Below are positions 12,801 through 21,920 of a DNA stretch of 64,000 bases, piece by piece. Where the stretch lies: positions 10,912,001 through 10,976,000 of the forward strand of contig NC_060024.1 of the NCBI RefSeq assembly GCF_021134715.1, given 5' to 3'. A program made the translations under genes and the position numbers. Each line of letters begins with the position of its first letter. Within the stretch, counting starts at the first letter, position 1. This DNA is from Daphnia pulex (Eukaryota; Arthropoda; Branchiopoda; Diplostraca; Daphniidae). The notes below the pieces were generated by a model. That model did no database searches. It saw only the letters and a program-made list of their open reading frames with translations, and was not told where the DNA came from.

Positions 12801-15307
12801 GTTGAAAGAAATGACTACCAACCTGGTTCCTGTGGCACAGTTTTTATTGCCCGGAATCGATAACCATCCCTACTTACCCAGTTTCACCTTGGAAGCAATG
12901 CGTTGGTTTGTTTGCAACTGTGGAACGCTAAATTGTGTCGGAAATTGTGGACATCCTACGCCAGAATCCATTTGCGTCAATTGTCGTGTCGCCCTAAGCC
13001 AAGCAGCTCATCAGCCACGGGCTGGAGTCCGTCGGGCCACTGCCCGAGATTTTCAGCCACCCTGTGGCATCTACGTGACCCGAACGCCCACCAGGATACC
13101 AACTTTTGCTGTGAGAAATTGTTCTCCGGTCGTTACCCGATTTGCACTTCTGCTCAACTCTCTCGCATTGATGAATGCTGCATTGAATCCAAGGACCGAT
13201 CAACATACAATCGTTCATTTACTTCTTACATTACCATTGGCGGAACGTCATCCAGCTGAGAACCGGCGTTCGCTCGTCCAACTTCTTTCAAATCATGTTA
13301 TCGTTCATCTGGACCTCCTTTGTCAGTTGTTGGTGACTTCCAGACCGCTTACGATGACGGACAAGTTCCGCATTGGGCATTTACTGCTTCACAAATTATT
13401 CGCCTCACCAAATCCCTCATTTCTTGTTAACGCAGCCGACTTCACTAACGGAACGCAGGCGAGAGAAGCATTCGAAAATGGATTAGCTGAACTGTTGGCT
13501 CAACAGGTAAATCTAGCAGAAGAGCTCGATCACATTGCAGGGCAATCTGACCAAGCATCACAAGCATTTCACCAATCCTTATTGCACAACGAAACCTCGC
13601 ACTGGGCCTACGCCAGAAGAGTCTTTGCTGATCGACAGTCCGTACAACTGGAACTCGCCAGGAATAATCGATTGCGCCTGAATTTTCCTTTCCTCAGTTT
13701 CTTGCTTGATGACGACAATTTGATGCGAAAACTGAACGCTTTGCAATACCTTGGCGAAGCTATGCGTTTCATAGCACTTGTTCGCACGAGTTTGCCAGGC
13801 GAATTAACACTTGAAGAAGCTAATCGTATGTCTATTGCTCAAGGATTGGAAAAGATGGCGGAAATCGTCACGCAGAAATCGATCATTCTAGATCGCGGGC
13901 GCCCAGTTGCTTCAAGAGACGATGTTATGAACCTCTTTGATGGCTTCAAGCAGCTGTGGGATCGATTCAGTCAGTTGCAGAATGCAGAGAAAAAATCTTT
14001 CTTGGATTACTTTGAATGTCAACAAGTCGATATCACTGTCCGACCCAAAACGGTGCTGGAGCAGACAGCTCCTCTTATTCTGATTTTAGCTGGCAATGAT
14101 CTACCCGAAACTACATTCAGTTGCCAATTATTGAGTCATGCTGTGGAAGCCGCATCATCTATTGCACTCACCGACTTCATTCAGCCTCTTTGCCGTGCAG
14201 GCTCGGGCCGTGTTCGGCTCTCTTGTTCCAGTGCTGCAACTTTGACCGATTTTGACGAGTCTTTATACGCCCATGTGTCAACAGAAGAGGTCGATCGATT
14301 CATCCGAGATCATGTGATTGACCGTGCCACTCTCCAGCTAGCAGAGTCATTTGCTATGTCTGCCATTTTAGGATCGGCTGGCAGTACCATTGCAGAAGAT
14401 TTGTCAGTAGACGTCATCCCCGAATTTGTCTTTAAAGATGACATGGAATCGAGCAATTTTCTGACAATCCTAGAGAGGCGTTCCCTTGCTTGGCAACCAT
14501 CTTCCATTCCTCCCCAATTGCAGGAACTCATCCTAGCCGATTTGGTATTATTATAGCTAGATCTACAGTATTATATTATGCCTGTACTATATTTTTATCA
14601 TTTAAAAACTTATTTTCACATTACAGGAGAAGAATCGCAGCTTAGCTGAGGCTAGATCTATCCTCATTTCGGCCATCACACATCTTCATTCTAATACTGA
14701 GCCACTCATTATTAGTAAGGTAATTTAAACGCACTTTCGCGAGTTTACAACTATCAATGGCCTAGTTAACTGCTGACGTGGCAATTAATTTCAATCTAGA
14801 AATTATTTGAAATATTTTTTTATCGTTACATAGGTTCGAAAAAATTACATATCGGACGTTTTGGAGGAACTGTTACTGTCAGAAATTTTGACAGAGCGGC
14901 ACATGTCGAACGCTACACTAGGCGTTCTCAATCGTCATTTAAGATTGGAAGTGCGACATGTTTTTGGGTTGCTAAAAGCCATCATGTCTCGTATGAAAGG
15001 TGATGATATTTTCGGCGGTCGCGTTCCAGAGGGCTGGACAGTTATGATACCCGAACGCTTGGCTCAACTGACAAGTCAAAAATTGCGTGCTGACGCTCAA
15101 CCTGATGGATTTCTGGAAACGATATTACAAATGGTCAACATTGTGTCAGCTTCGCAGCCTGTTCCTATCGATCTAATGCCTGAAAAGTCGTTGTTGTATG
15201 CCATCCGACAGATCGAAGGTGCCGAATGGGATGGAATTCCTGTTGAACTAAAAATGGAAAACCTTGGTCATGTACTTTTGATTGCAGAGTCACTTGCCAA
15301 AAAATAG
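864..15307 (+). CDS. RNF213/mysterin-like giant AAA+ protein with RZ-like zinc finger, no RING seen
   Basis: RNF213 is a huge AAA+ ATPase and E3 ubiquitin ligase acting in the cytosol, on lipid droplets and on intracellular pathogens. Thirteen exons join in phase: 864-1788, 1858-3167, 3239-4268, 4330-4509, 4587-6707, 6770-7052, 7118-8157, 8223-10505, 10565-11001, 11066-11422, 11485-14544, 14627-14719 and 14834-15307. They encode about 4,530 aa (human RNF213 is about 5,200). Residues ~160-260 resemble a CBM20 starch-binding domain (ITGEDQNLGKW). P-loops lie at ~1548 (LPGCGKS, degenerate), ~1978 (GEAGVGKS, Walker B FLFFDEMN) and ~2303 (GRPGSSKS, Walker B VVLDELGLAD). The last is followed by SNWVVDAAQVNRGI, close to the RNF213 AAA4 region. 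Residues ~3790-3840 (WFVCNCGTLNCVGNCGHP then ICVNC) resemble the RZ finger. No C3HC4 RING precedes it. The start at 864 is chosen because it lies just after a splice acceptor and begins a Ser/Asn/Lys-rich tail. A polyA signal AATAAA lies at 15565-15570. Confident as to family; exact exon ends are predictions. Confidence 0.9.
1789..1857 (+). other. In-frame 69-nt intron of the RNF213-like gene
   Basis: The intron begins GTAATAAAT and ends in TTTTTCTCTCCGCAG. It is a multiple of three and contains no stop in the coding frame, so the reading frame runs straight through it. The hydrophobic Ile-rich translation and the strong acceptor argue that it is an intron. Retention would add 23 residues without truncating the protein. 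Confidence 0.7.
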
Positions 15308-15797
15308 GCTTCATTCTTATTTGCATTATTTTGAATATGTTCTTATTTTTTTTTTTTAATTCAGAATCATGAAGTTAATTGCATTTAATGTGGTTAACTT
15401 GTTATCAAAATTGTTGAAGCAAAGCTTTTTCATTATAACCTTATGTGATTATGGCCTTATGGGATGGCCTTATGGGACCTTGTGGTTAAGGCTTCTAAAT
15501 GCCGAAATAATTAGTAGTTGAAATTGTGTTCGATTCTGATGTAATGATTTCATTTGTAAGTTGAAATAAAGAAACAAACCAAAATTTCCGTTGCTCTAAA
15601 TCCAGCAGCTTAAAAAAAAGTATGCGTCCTAAATCTTCCTATCTTTATCTATCAGGTCGATGCCTAAGCAGAAGTTGCGTTGGACTGCTGGCTTGGGAGA
15701 ATTTTTACGACGTGTTATTACTTAATAGAACATGATTTCATTTCAGTACAATCCAGCCGTTCCGTAGTAGTCTAACGTTGCGCTGTCCTATTGGGGT
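15308..15797 (+). other. 3'UTR and spacer downstream of the RNF213-like gene
   Basis: The 3'UTR ends near the polyadenylation signal AATAAA at 15565-15570, about 260 nt after the stop codon. A short direct repeat (CCTTATGGGA) occurs near 15455-15478. No gene is seen in the rest. Confidence 0.5.
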
Positions 15798-16012
15798 TGC
15801 TGACAGAACTCCAAAGACAGAAGAACTACAAATTTCTTTGTATGCGACAGTAGAACTCCAGCGACAGTAGTAGAACTTCAAAGACATAAGAACTCCTTTT
15901 TTTAAATATTATTAAAAATACCCGACAATAGAAATCCACTGCCTGACAGTAGAACTCCAATAATTTTTTAAATTACATGTCCGACAATAGAACTCCACCG
16001 ACAATAGAAATT
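15798..16012 (+). repeat. Degenerate short interspersed repeats, core GACARTAGAACTCCA
   Basis: About seven imperfect copies of a ~15-20 bp word occur with variable spacing: GACAGAACTCCA, GACAGTAGAACTCCA, GACAATAGAAATCCA, GACAATAGAACTCCA and similar. The spacing is irregular, so this looks like a decayed tandem or nested repeat and not a clean microsatellite. No coding potential is evident. Confidence 0.6.
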
Positions 16013-16378
16013 TTTTCTTTTAGCCTGACGTTGCAATAGCTTTTTCGCTCATTACCAGATGTCGCCACTAACGTTCTTGTTGTTCCTACGTCCCGGATGA
16101 AACGAGGCGAAATGGGCGAAACAAAATTGTTGCTATTCATACTTATATTCCTGTGATTTCAAATACCAAATTGAACTTCGTAACTTATGTAGGTTTATCT
16201 TGACTTAGTTTCCTTATTTTCATATTATACCAACTTATATCTTCAAATTTTAGATGCATAGCTACTGTCAGTCATCCCAACAAGTTGACTTAGCGCACAG
16301 TCACTTTCCATCCATTAGATCCTCATGCTGTCAAAAGCCTAAAACTCATGTTTGAAGCACACATATAGTGGTTTACAA

Positions 16379-16718
16379 ATGTGTGGAGATAAGGTATTTT
16401 CCCATGACTGCAACGACACAAACCACACTACGTCAAATGCCTTACTGAATCATCATCCATATGATAAAGGTAAGCATCAATCTCACCTATTAGTCTATTA
16501 CCATGCTATTGCACTACTTCATAACACTTTCTTTAGCATCAGGAAATTTATCCCACACGAGGAGTAATGCAGTTGGTTGCTGTAGTTCCATTATCACGGT
16601 TTTTCATCATGAACATTTCAGTGTGCTTCTTACCAACGGTAAAGATTGATATGCTTTTTAATTTTTATATTTTCATTAATGTAACATTTTTTTTACAGAT
16701 ACCCACAGACATCTTTGA
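16379..16718 (+). CDS. Candidate spliced orphan ORF, 70 aa, low confidence
   Basis: Two well-formed short introns (16470-16536, GTAAG to TTTAG; 16639-16698, GTAAA to TTTTACAG) can be removed to give a continuous frame. The resulting exons are 16379-16469, 16537-16638 and 16699-16718, ending at TGA. The 70-aa product is His/Asn/Ser/Cys-rich and matches no family I recognise. It has no signal peptide or membrane segment. Intron sizes match those of real genes in this window, and each single exon alone stops early. It could equally be a spliced non-coding RNA or chance, since the surroundings are repeat-rich. Confidence 0.2.
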
Positions 16719-17195
16719 GCCAATGCTGGATTTTGTCCATCACAGAAGAGGGACTTAACCAACGTTCTGCTCCATCCTTATCTTCAAGACTCATCCAGCT
16801 TCACTGCTTCAGTGCTTCTTATGCTGCTAGTCCTGCTACACAACTTTTCGTGCTTCACTGGCGAGTTGGATCACTTCCGTTGCTGTGACACACCTGCAGC
16901 CATCACCACGGGATTATCGCCAAGTACCGCACAATTGACTTATTTTATCTACCAGTAATCTATTTGCGTTAAACTCTCTGTCTGTGTAATAATTCCAAAA
17001 TCAGGCCCTTCTTGCGCGTAAAAGAAGTGTTAGTGTGTTACTTAGACATTTCTTTTTTCTAACGCTAGATGGCTTTCCGATAACTTTCAGCTGTCAAAAC
17101 AGTCCGTTTCAGTTACTTTGCAAATCTCTTTAAACATTAATCGGCAGCTGTTGTTTTTAAATTTTTTAGTGGAAACTGACGATAACTATTCCGCC

Positions 17196-17585
17196 AACAA
17201 AGCTCACTTGTTAGATTTTTAATTATGCGTTGTTTTTTTTTACTTCCGGTTTTCTCATATCAGTCAGTAGTTCAGTAAATATTCATTCCACGCACTAAAG
17301 AATCACTTATTCGTAATCCTCGTCAAATTTGTGGTAAAGCTCATGTTTTGTTTTTTACGTATTCGTACTTCCGGTTTCGAAAATTTTCCTGAACTATAGT
17401 TCAGGAAAATTCTCGATTTTGGCCAAATTTTGGATTTCGTTTAAATCACACCTAATCGACCCCAAATTTCACGTAGATCACGAATATTTAGTTTATTTTG
17501 ACGACAGCTCAATGGTTAAGGCCCTGTCGCCTACTTCCGGTATACTTCCGGAAAATTTTCATAAAACTAGCAAGTGAGCTTTGTT
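17196..17585 (+). mobile_element. MITE-like element with 19-bp terminal inverted repeats and a central palindrome
   Basis: AACAAAGCTCACTTGTTAG at 17196-17214 is the reverse complement of 17567-17585, with one mismatch. The 390-bp interior is non-coding. It contains a perfect 30-bp palindrome at 17382-17411 and several copies of the word TACTTCCGG (near 17240, 17366, 17530 and 17543). The structure suits a non-autonomous DNA transposon. A target-site duplication was not clearly identified, so the true ends may lie a few bases outside. Confidence 0.5.
17382..17411. repeat. Perfect 30-bp palindrome
   Basis: The two 15-nt arms meet without a spacer, centred on GAACTATAGTTC. Such a sequence could extrude as a cruciform or act as a dimeric protein site. 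It lies near the middle of the MITE-like element. Confidence 0.85.
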
Positions 17586-17845
17586 CTGTGTACAGTTCTT
17601 AATGTTGAAAGCTAATTTTAAGCAACATTTTAAGCGCCTGTAAAGTTTTGAGCAAAAAAAAAACAGATTAATGTTCCTTTATCTTTTATGTAACTTTTAT
17701 TGGCATTTCACTTAATTGTATTGTATTGTCTTTATTCAGGTCATGCAGAGAAGACGTCGAGAAGATGGACACCAAAACTTCGCCGGTCCAAAATGTCAGC
17801 GCGGATCATCATTTGTTGTTGGTAATATGTTTTCGTTTGTGTTAG

Positions 17846-18178
17846 TTAACCCGTTGACTGCCACGCCTTTGTTCTCCCCTAGCTCCTTAGCACGGGCCGC
17901 GCTGTTCGGTCTCGTGGTTTACATGCCGCGGGGTCGGAGAGTCGCACCAGCCCAAGATTCGCCGCAAGGCGCCTGTTAGGCAGTGCACCATAGGGACTTC
18001 CCCCTTGTCGATACGGTGATGGATTCTAGAGGCGTGCATTCCATCTTCTCCTGTCACCGTGTCAGCCCGGACTTGTCAGCAATGGCAAGTCCCACCTTGG
18101 TCATGGATCCTTCAGACATGGCGCGTAGAGAGTAGAGAACAACCTACGGGTTGTATGGCGTGGCAGCCAACGGGTTAA
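17846..18178. mobile_element. Non-autonomous piggyBac-type MITE, 325 bp, with TTAA target-site duplication
   Basis: TTAA at 17846-17849 and TTAA at 18175-18178 flank an element (17850-18174). Its left end is CCCGTTGACTGCCACGCC and its right end is the reverse complement of that with one mismatch. Duplication of TTAA plus termini beginning CCC are hallmarks of the piggyBac superfamily. The 325-bp interior encodes no transposase; the 87-codon frame overlapping it (17716-17979) has no recognisable domain. High similarity of the two ends suggests fairly recent mobilisation. Confidence 0.8.
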
Positions 18179-18183
18179 CTTAA

Positions 18184-18211
18184 GTGTATGTATGTATGTA
18201 TGTATGTATAT
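18184..18211. repeat. (GTAT)n microsatellite
   Basis: A run of about six GTAT tetranucleotides begins just outside the right TTAA of the piggyBac-type MITE and grades into a TGTGTG-like tail. Confidence 0.8.
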
Positions 18212-18776
18212 GTGTGATTTTAAATAGTGGAGGAATTGTGGGTGGAGGTGGGAAAATAAAGCAATTCCTTTTCATGTTTTTGTTCATTGAGTTTGAGTAA
18301 TTTATAACAAAGTTATGTTTAGAAAATAAACAGTATATTTGTTACAACTCTGACATGAAGCCACCTGTATGTTTTTATAGACATGTTCTCTTTCAATAAA
18401 TTTCTGTCTAAGGGCCAAACACGATGTCTACAACACCATCCTACAAGTTAAAAACAGAACTGTTGTTATTAAACATTTGAATAAACACAAAACAGTAAGT
18501 TTCTTTCGTAACTTACCCTGAAAAAGAATTTCGTACAAAGACCAGGATATGCCCGTATGAAGGGCGACTAGAGAAGCAGTTATCTCTAAAATAGGAACAT
18601 CTGTCGCATTGTCGAAAGGTTTAAAGGTATTAAGGGAAGTCTTACAAGGTGGTTACCCGCAATTAAATATTTATTTTTTCATTAAACATCCACTATCAAA
18701 TATCGGTGTCTAGCAACTTTTATAATCGACAAATCTGAACACGAATTTCGTAGCAATACTTGGGTTCCTCGGTGTA

Positions 18777-19747
18777 CTAAACTGGGACATCGTACGTGGT
18801 TGTGTAACATGATGCTTCTTCGGTGCAGTACTTGGAGGCTTCGGTGTTGTTGCTAGATGTAGCGTAGGTTGGGATGTAGTAAAATGGTGCAACAGTGTAG
18901 CATTTCTGTTCAACGTAGTAGGAAGGAGCAGCTTCTGTGTAGTAAGTCAAGGCAGCGCAATGCTTGCCCGCCTCAGTTGTGGCTGTGTAGATAGGGGCAG
19001 AGTAGAGGCGCTCCGGTGTAGTATTCAACCGTTTTGGTCGAGAAATAAGCAGGAGCCTCGGTGTAGTAGCTGGAGCCTCGGTGTAGTAGCTGGAGCCTCA
19101 GTGTAGTAGCTGGAGCCTCAGTGTAGTAGCTGGAGCCTCGGTGTAGTAGCAGGAGCCTCGGTGTAGTAGCTGGAGCCTCGGTGTAGTAGCTGGAGCCTCG
19201 GTGTAGTAGCTGGAGCCTCGGTGTAGTAGCTGGAGCCTCGGTGTAGTAGCTGGAGCCTCGGTGTAGTAGCTGGAGCCTCGGTGTAGTAGCTGGAGCCTCG
19301 GTGTAGTAGCTGGAGCCTCGGTGTAGTAGCTGGAGCCTCGGTGTAGTAGCTGGAGCCTCGGTGTAGTCGTGTAGTACTCCGCTGCCTTGGTGGTGTAGCT
19401 TGAGGCAGAGTAATAATTCGGGGCATCGGTGTAGTAGCTCGGGGAAGCGTAAGTTATGGCATCATACTCCGGTGACTTAGTGGTGTAGTACTTGGGGGTG
19501 TCGGTGTAGTAACTGGTCGTAAAGTTGTTTTTTAGTAAGGCGGCGGGGTTTTGGTTTGGTATCCGCTATACCCAGGAGACATCGGTACACCAGTCAGTGG
19601 TCGACCCAACCATACAGCGCCCAACAGCAGCACGACTTTAACTGAACAATGAATAAGTTTAAACATTAATATTCAATGGCATATTAACAAATAGAAAGAA
19701 GAAGGATTCATACAAATCTCGATGTAAAAAACTGAATATTTACCCAT
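18777..19747 (-). pseudogene. Decayed Tyr/Thr-rich (YYTEAP-repeat) secreted protein gene, copy A
   Basis: Read on the minus strand, exon 1 supplies ATGG (19747-19744) and exon 2 starts at 19641, after CATTGTTCAG. The result is a hydrophobic signal-like start, then MSPGYSGYQTKTPPPY and a TAA stop at 19534-19532, giving only 37 aa. Beyond the stop, typical family motifs persist in shifted frames: YYTDTPKYYTTK, SYYTDAPNYY, and a C-terminal YTTTYDVPV before a TAG at 18777-18779. The region between is occupied by a 20-bp tandem array that breaks frame in every unit. A minus-strand AATAAA lies at 18670-18675. This looks like a former extracellular or cuticle-matrix repeat protein gene of a branchiopod family. 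Its function is unknown to me. Confidence 0.65.
19051..19370 (-). repeat. Tandem array of 16 x 20-bp units (out-of-frame YYTEAP coding repeat)
   Basis: Sixteen nearly identical 20-bp units abut head to tail. Read on the minus strand they spell parts of YYTEAP in a rotating frame: 60 bp encode RGSSYYTEAPATTPRLQLLH. The intact family unit would be 21 bp (seven codons, YYTEAPA), so one base is missing per unit. Units differ at only a few positions (cctcg or cctca; tgg or agg at the start), which indicates recent expansion or homogenisation after the frameshift arose. Confidence 0.9.
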
Positions 19748-19824
19748 TATTGCGAATCGTTTACACGATGAGGAATGCAGTGATAGGGCAATGCAGTTGT
19801 TGCCTTGTAGTAGCTCAGGGCATT

Positions 19825-20110
19825 TTAAGTTGTGGTAGTACTCAGCCTTGGTGGTGTAGTAACCGATTGTTGCGTATGTTGTTGTTGTGTGGGAGGCGGC
19901 GGAGTTGCGGTTTGGTATCCGCCATACCCAGGAGACATCGGTACACCAGTGGTCAGCACAGCCATCAACGATAAAACACCACTAGCAAATTGCAGCACCA
20001 CTAGACAATTAATAAATTTACATTAATTATTCAATAACAACTGGCATATTAACAAGCAGTCATAATTTACATTAATACAAACACTATGTAAAAACAGAAA
20101 ACATACCCAT
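19825..20110 (-). pseudogene. Tyr/Thr-rich secreted protein gene, copy B (truncated, frameshifted; may still encode 59 aa)
   Basis: Exon 1 gives ATGG (20110-20107) and exon 2 starts at 20000 after TTGTCTAG. Translation begins with a signal peptide (MVVLQFASGVLSLMAVL), then PMSPGYGGYQTATPPP, the same motif as copy A. It then runs in an altered frame (PTQQQHTQQS) to a TAA at 19827-19825. The family motif YYTTKAEYY appears in the +1 frame just after PPP, which shows a frameshift. The 5'UTRs of copies A and B are related, so copy A sits directly behind a truncated copy B. A 59-aa secreted peptide could still be made. Confidence 0.55.
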
Positions 20111-20220
20111 GATAGCGAATTTGGTACGATGAAGATGGCAGTTGGTGACAGAGTGCACTGCAACTGTTGCCGTGCCGGAGATTCACACTCGACTGATTTT
20201 CCTTCGCACTTTTCTCTCTC

Positions 20221-20228
20221 CTTTTATA
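20221..20228 (-). promoter_or_regulatory. TATA box for copy B
   Basis: TATAAAAG on the minus strand lies 33 nt upstream of an arthropod-type initiator TCAGTC (A at 20195), which in turn lies 85 nt upstream of the ATG at 20110. Spacing and motifs are those of a focused core promoter, so the promoter appears intact although the gene is damaged. Confidence 0.65.
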
Positions 20229-20261
20229 CGATTTTTTCTCACCATTCCCCTTCTAAGCCTT

Positions 20262-20563
20262 GCGGCTATTACCTGCTTGATAATGATGCGACACGTCCCG
20301 TTCTCACCCAACCTCTACACCACATGACACATTCAAAGTAATGATCTCCGTGACCTTCGAAAGTGAAGGAAATTTTTCTTTCCTTCTGCAGGTGACTTTG
20401 CCGGGGATGGGTCTACAAAAACCAATATCAAAATGAATACCAAATAGCTTACCCTTTCGGCTATTGTACATACCTGCTTGATAATGTTGAAACACGTGTC
20501 TTTCTCACCCAACCTCTAAACCACTCCATGACACTTTTACGTACTGATCTCCGTGACCTTCGA
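20262..20563. repeat. Direct duplication of a ~100-bp upstream segment
   Basis: 20262-20360 and 20458-20563 are alignable. Both run from CGGCTATT through ACCTGCTTGATAATG, TTCTCACCCAACCTCTA and GATCTCCGTGACCTTCGA. They differ by small indels and substitutions. The segment lies just upstream of the copy B promoter and is probably a relic of the tandem gene duplication. Confidence 0.75.
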
Positions 20564-21834
20564 GCGGGATGGACATGCAAACTGGTCCGTCTACAGGGTG
20601 ACTTTGGGGAATTAGGGATCGTTGCGACGCATCTCATCCACCAACACCGTCCTCCTGGCCAGCGTCTACAATCGTCAACGACATCGAAATATTCACCAGT
20701 GGGCTGGCAGAGACTCAGCTCAAAGGCGCAGTCGTCTTGACTGAATCCTGGGCTGGCCCATCAGCCAAATTCTGTTTTTTTTCTGCAAACAGTCCATCAC
20801 TATACGAATTAAGAAAGTCAAATTTGATGTCAGCTACGTTGTATGTGTTGTACTTTCATTTTTGAAAATTGCCTAATATCATAGCTAATTATGTTAGTGG
20901 ACTTCTAACCTTAAATCTTATACACATGGTCCAATGCTACCATGATCTATAAATAAGATAGAGTCTTATTTATAGATCATGATGCTACAATCAGAAAGTT
21001 ACGCTACTTGTATATCTGTATAAATCTAATGCCACAGAACTAAAAATGGGCAAAAAAGTTTGAGTTGTTGTCAAAGATGTGAGAGGATGACACAGATGAA
21101 GCTCTGGATGTGAGTGACATCAGAAACTAGACGATCAGGAATATTTCCTTGAATTTAAAGTACAAAATGTATAGGCAATTAATCAAGTACGCAGTGAGTG
21201 ATAAAAATGAATGAATAAAGACTACAAAGAACATATTGAAATCTCAATGGTTAAAAGAAAAAAAATTTCATTTAAAACATTCTCAAGAAAAAAACTCTTG
21301 GTCCACCATCAACGACAGAGAAAAAATACAGCAGAGTGAGCTGACGACAGATGAATTTCGTTAAGCTTAAGCAGTACGAATTTCCATTAAACTAGAATTA
21401 TGAGTCGTCACTCGTTCATGACTCGTTCGTCGTTCATCTGTTTCATGATTCGTTCTTGGGGGGAAACTAACCAATAATAAATTAAATTAACACTTACCAC
21501 TAACCAGAGGTATTGTTCATTGAAACGTGAAATCTTGGTGATGTGGCTGGAACTGCTATCGGCTGCTATCGGGCTGATTATCGCAAATTCGCAAACGTCA
21601 ATATGTTTTTTGGTAAAACTTCGATATTCGGATATTGATCCTTAAATTGTAATTTCCTTTTTTAATTTTTTCATACTTGAAAAATACAAAATTATTAATC
21701 TAGCACAACACACTTTTGTTTAAATTTTAATAAAGAAAACCTGGTGACGCCTGACGCGTCTGTGTTTTGAAAATCTGACTTGTTGTTATTTTGAATCAAA
21801 ATTCGTCTGCTTCACAAACAACGGATACCGAATG
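20564..21834 (+). other. Intergenic stretch upstream of NCAPD3
   Basis: No gene is seen. The notable structure is the perfect 18-bp inverted repeat at 20941-20981. A short run of repeated CGTTCATGACTCGTTC-like words occurs at ~21410-21460. Confidence 0.5.
20941..20981. repeat. Perfect 18-bp inverted repeat with 5-nt loop
   Basis: CATGATCTATAAATAAGA at 20941-20958 is exactly complementary to 20964-20981, with TAGAG between. There is no GC-rich stem or U-run of a terminator, and no mature microRNA that I recognise. It could be a cruciform site or a tiny transposon remnant. Confidence 0.85.
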
Positions 21835-21843
21835 TTTCCCGCC
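21835..21843 (+). promoter_or_regulatory. E2F-type site upstream of NCAPD3
   Basis: TTTCCCGCC matches the classic E2F consensus (TTTSSCGC) perfectly and lies 78 nt before the NCAPD3 start codon. Cell-cycle control by E2F/Rb is expected for a condensin gene. Binding here is an inference. Confidence 0.5.
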
Positions 21844-21920
21844 TGAAATATGACGCTGTGTTCGTGGCTTGCATGGCCATGGTGGCTTGATTCGAAAATA
21901 GTGTAGTAGATCGTAATAAA

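Noticed and set aside
12901-13020. A canonical RING finger in the Cys-rich region of the RNF213-like protein
   Set aside because: The Cys spacing (C-N-C-G, N-C-V-G-N-C-G, C-V-N-C) fits an RZ-type finger and not the C3HC4 RING pattern.
17716-17979. 87-codon frame overlapping the piggyBac-type MITE
   Set aside because: It crosses the MITE boundary and shows no transposase or other motif.
19051-19370. CRISPR-like array of short repeats
   Set aside because: Units are contiguous with no unique spacers, and the context is a eukaryotic coding repeat.
20941-20981. microRNA precursor or rho-independent terminator
   Set aside because: The stem is AT-rich, only 18 bp with a 5-nt loop, matches no miRNA I know, and terminators of that type are bacterial.
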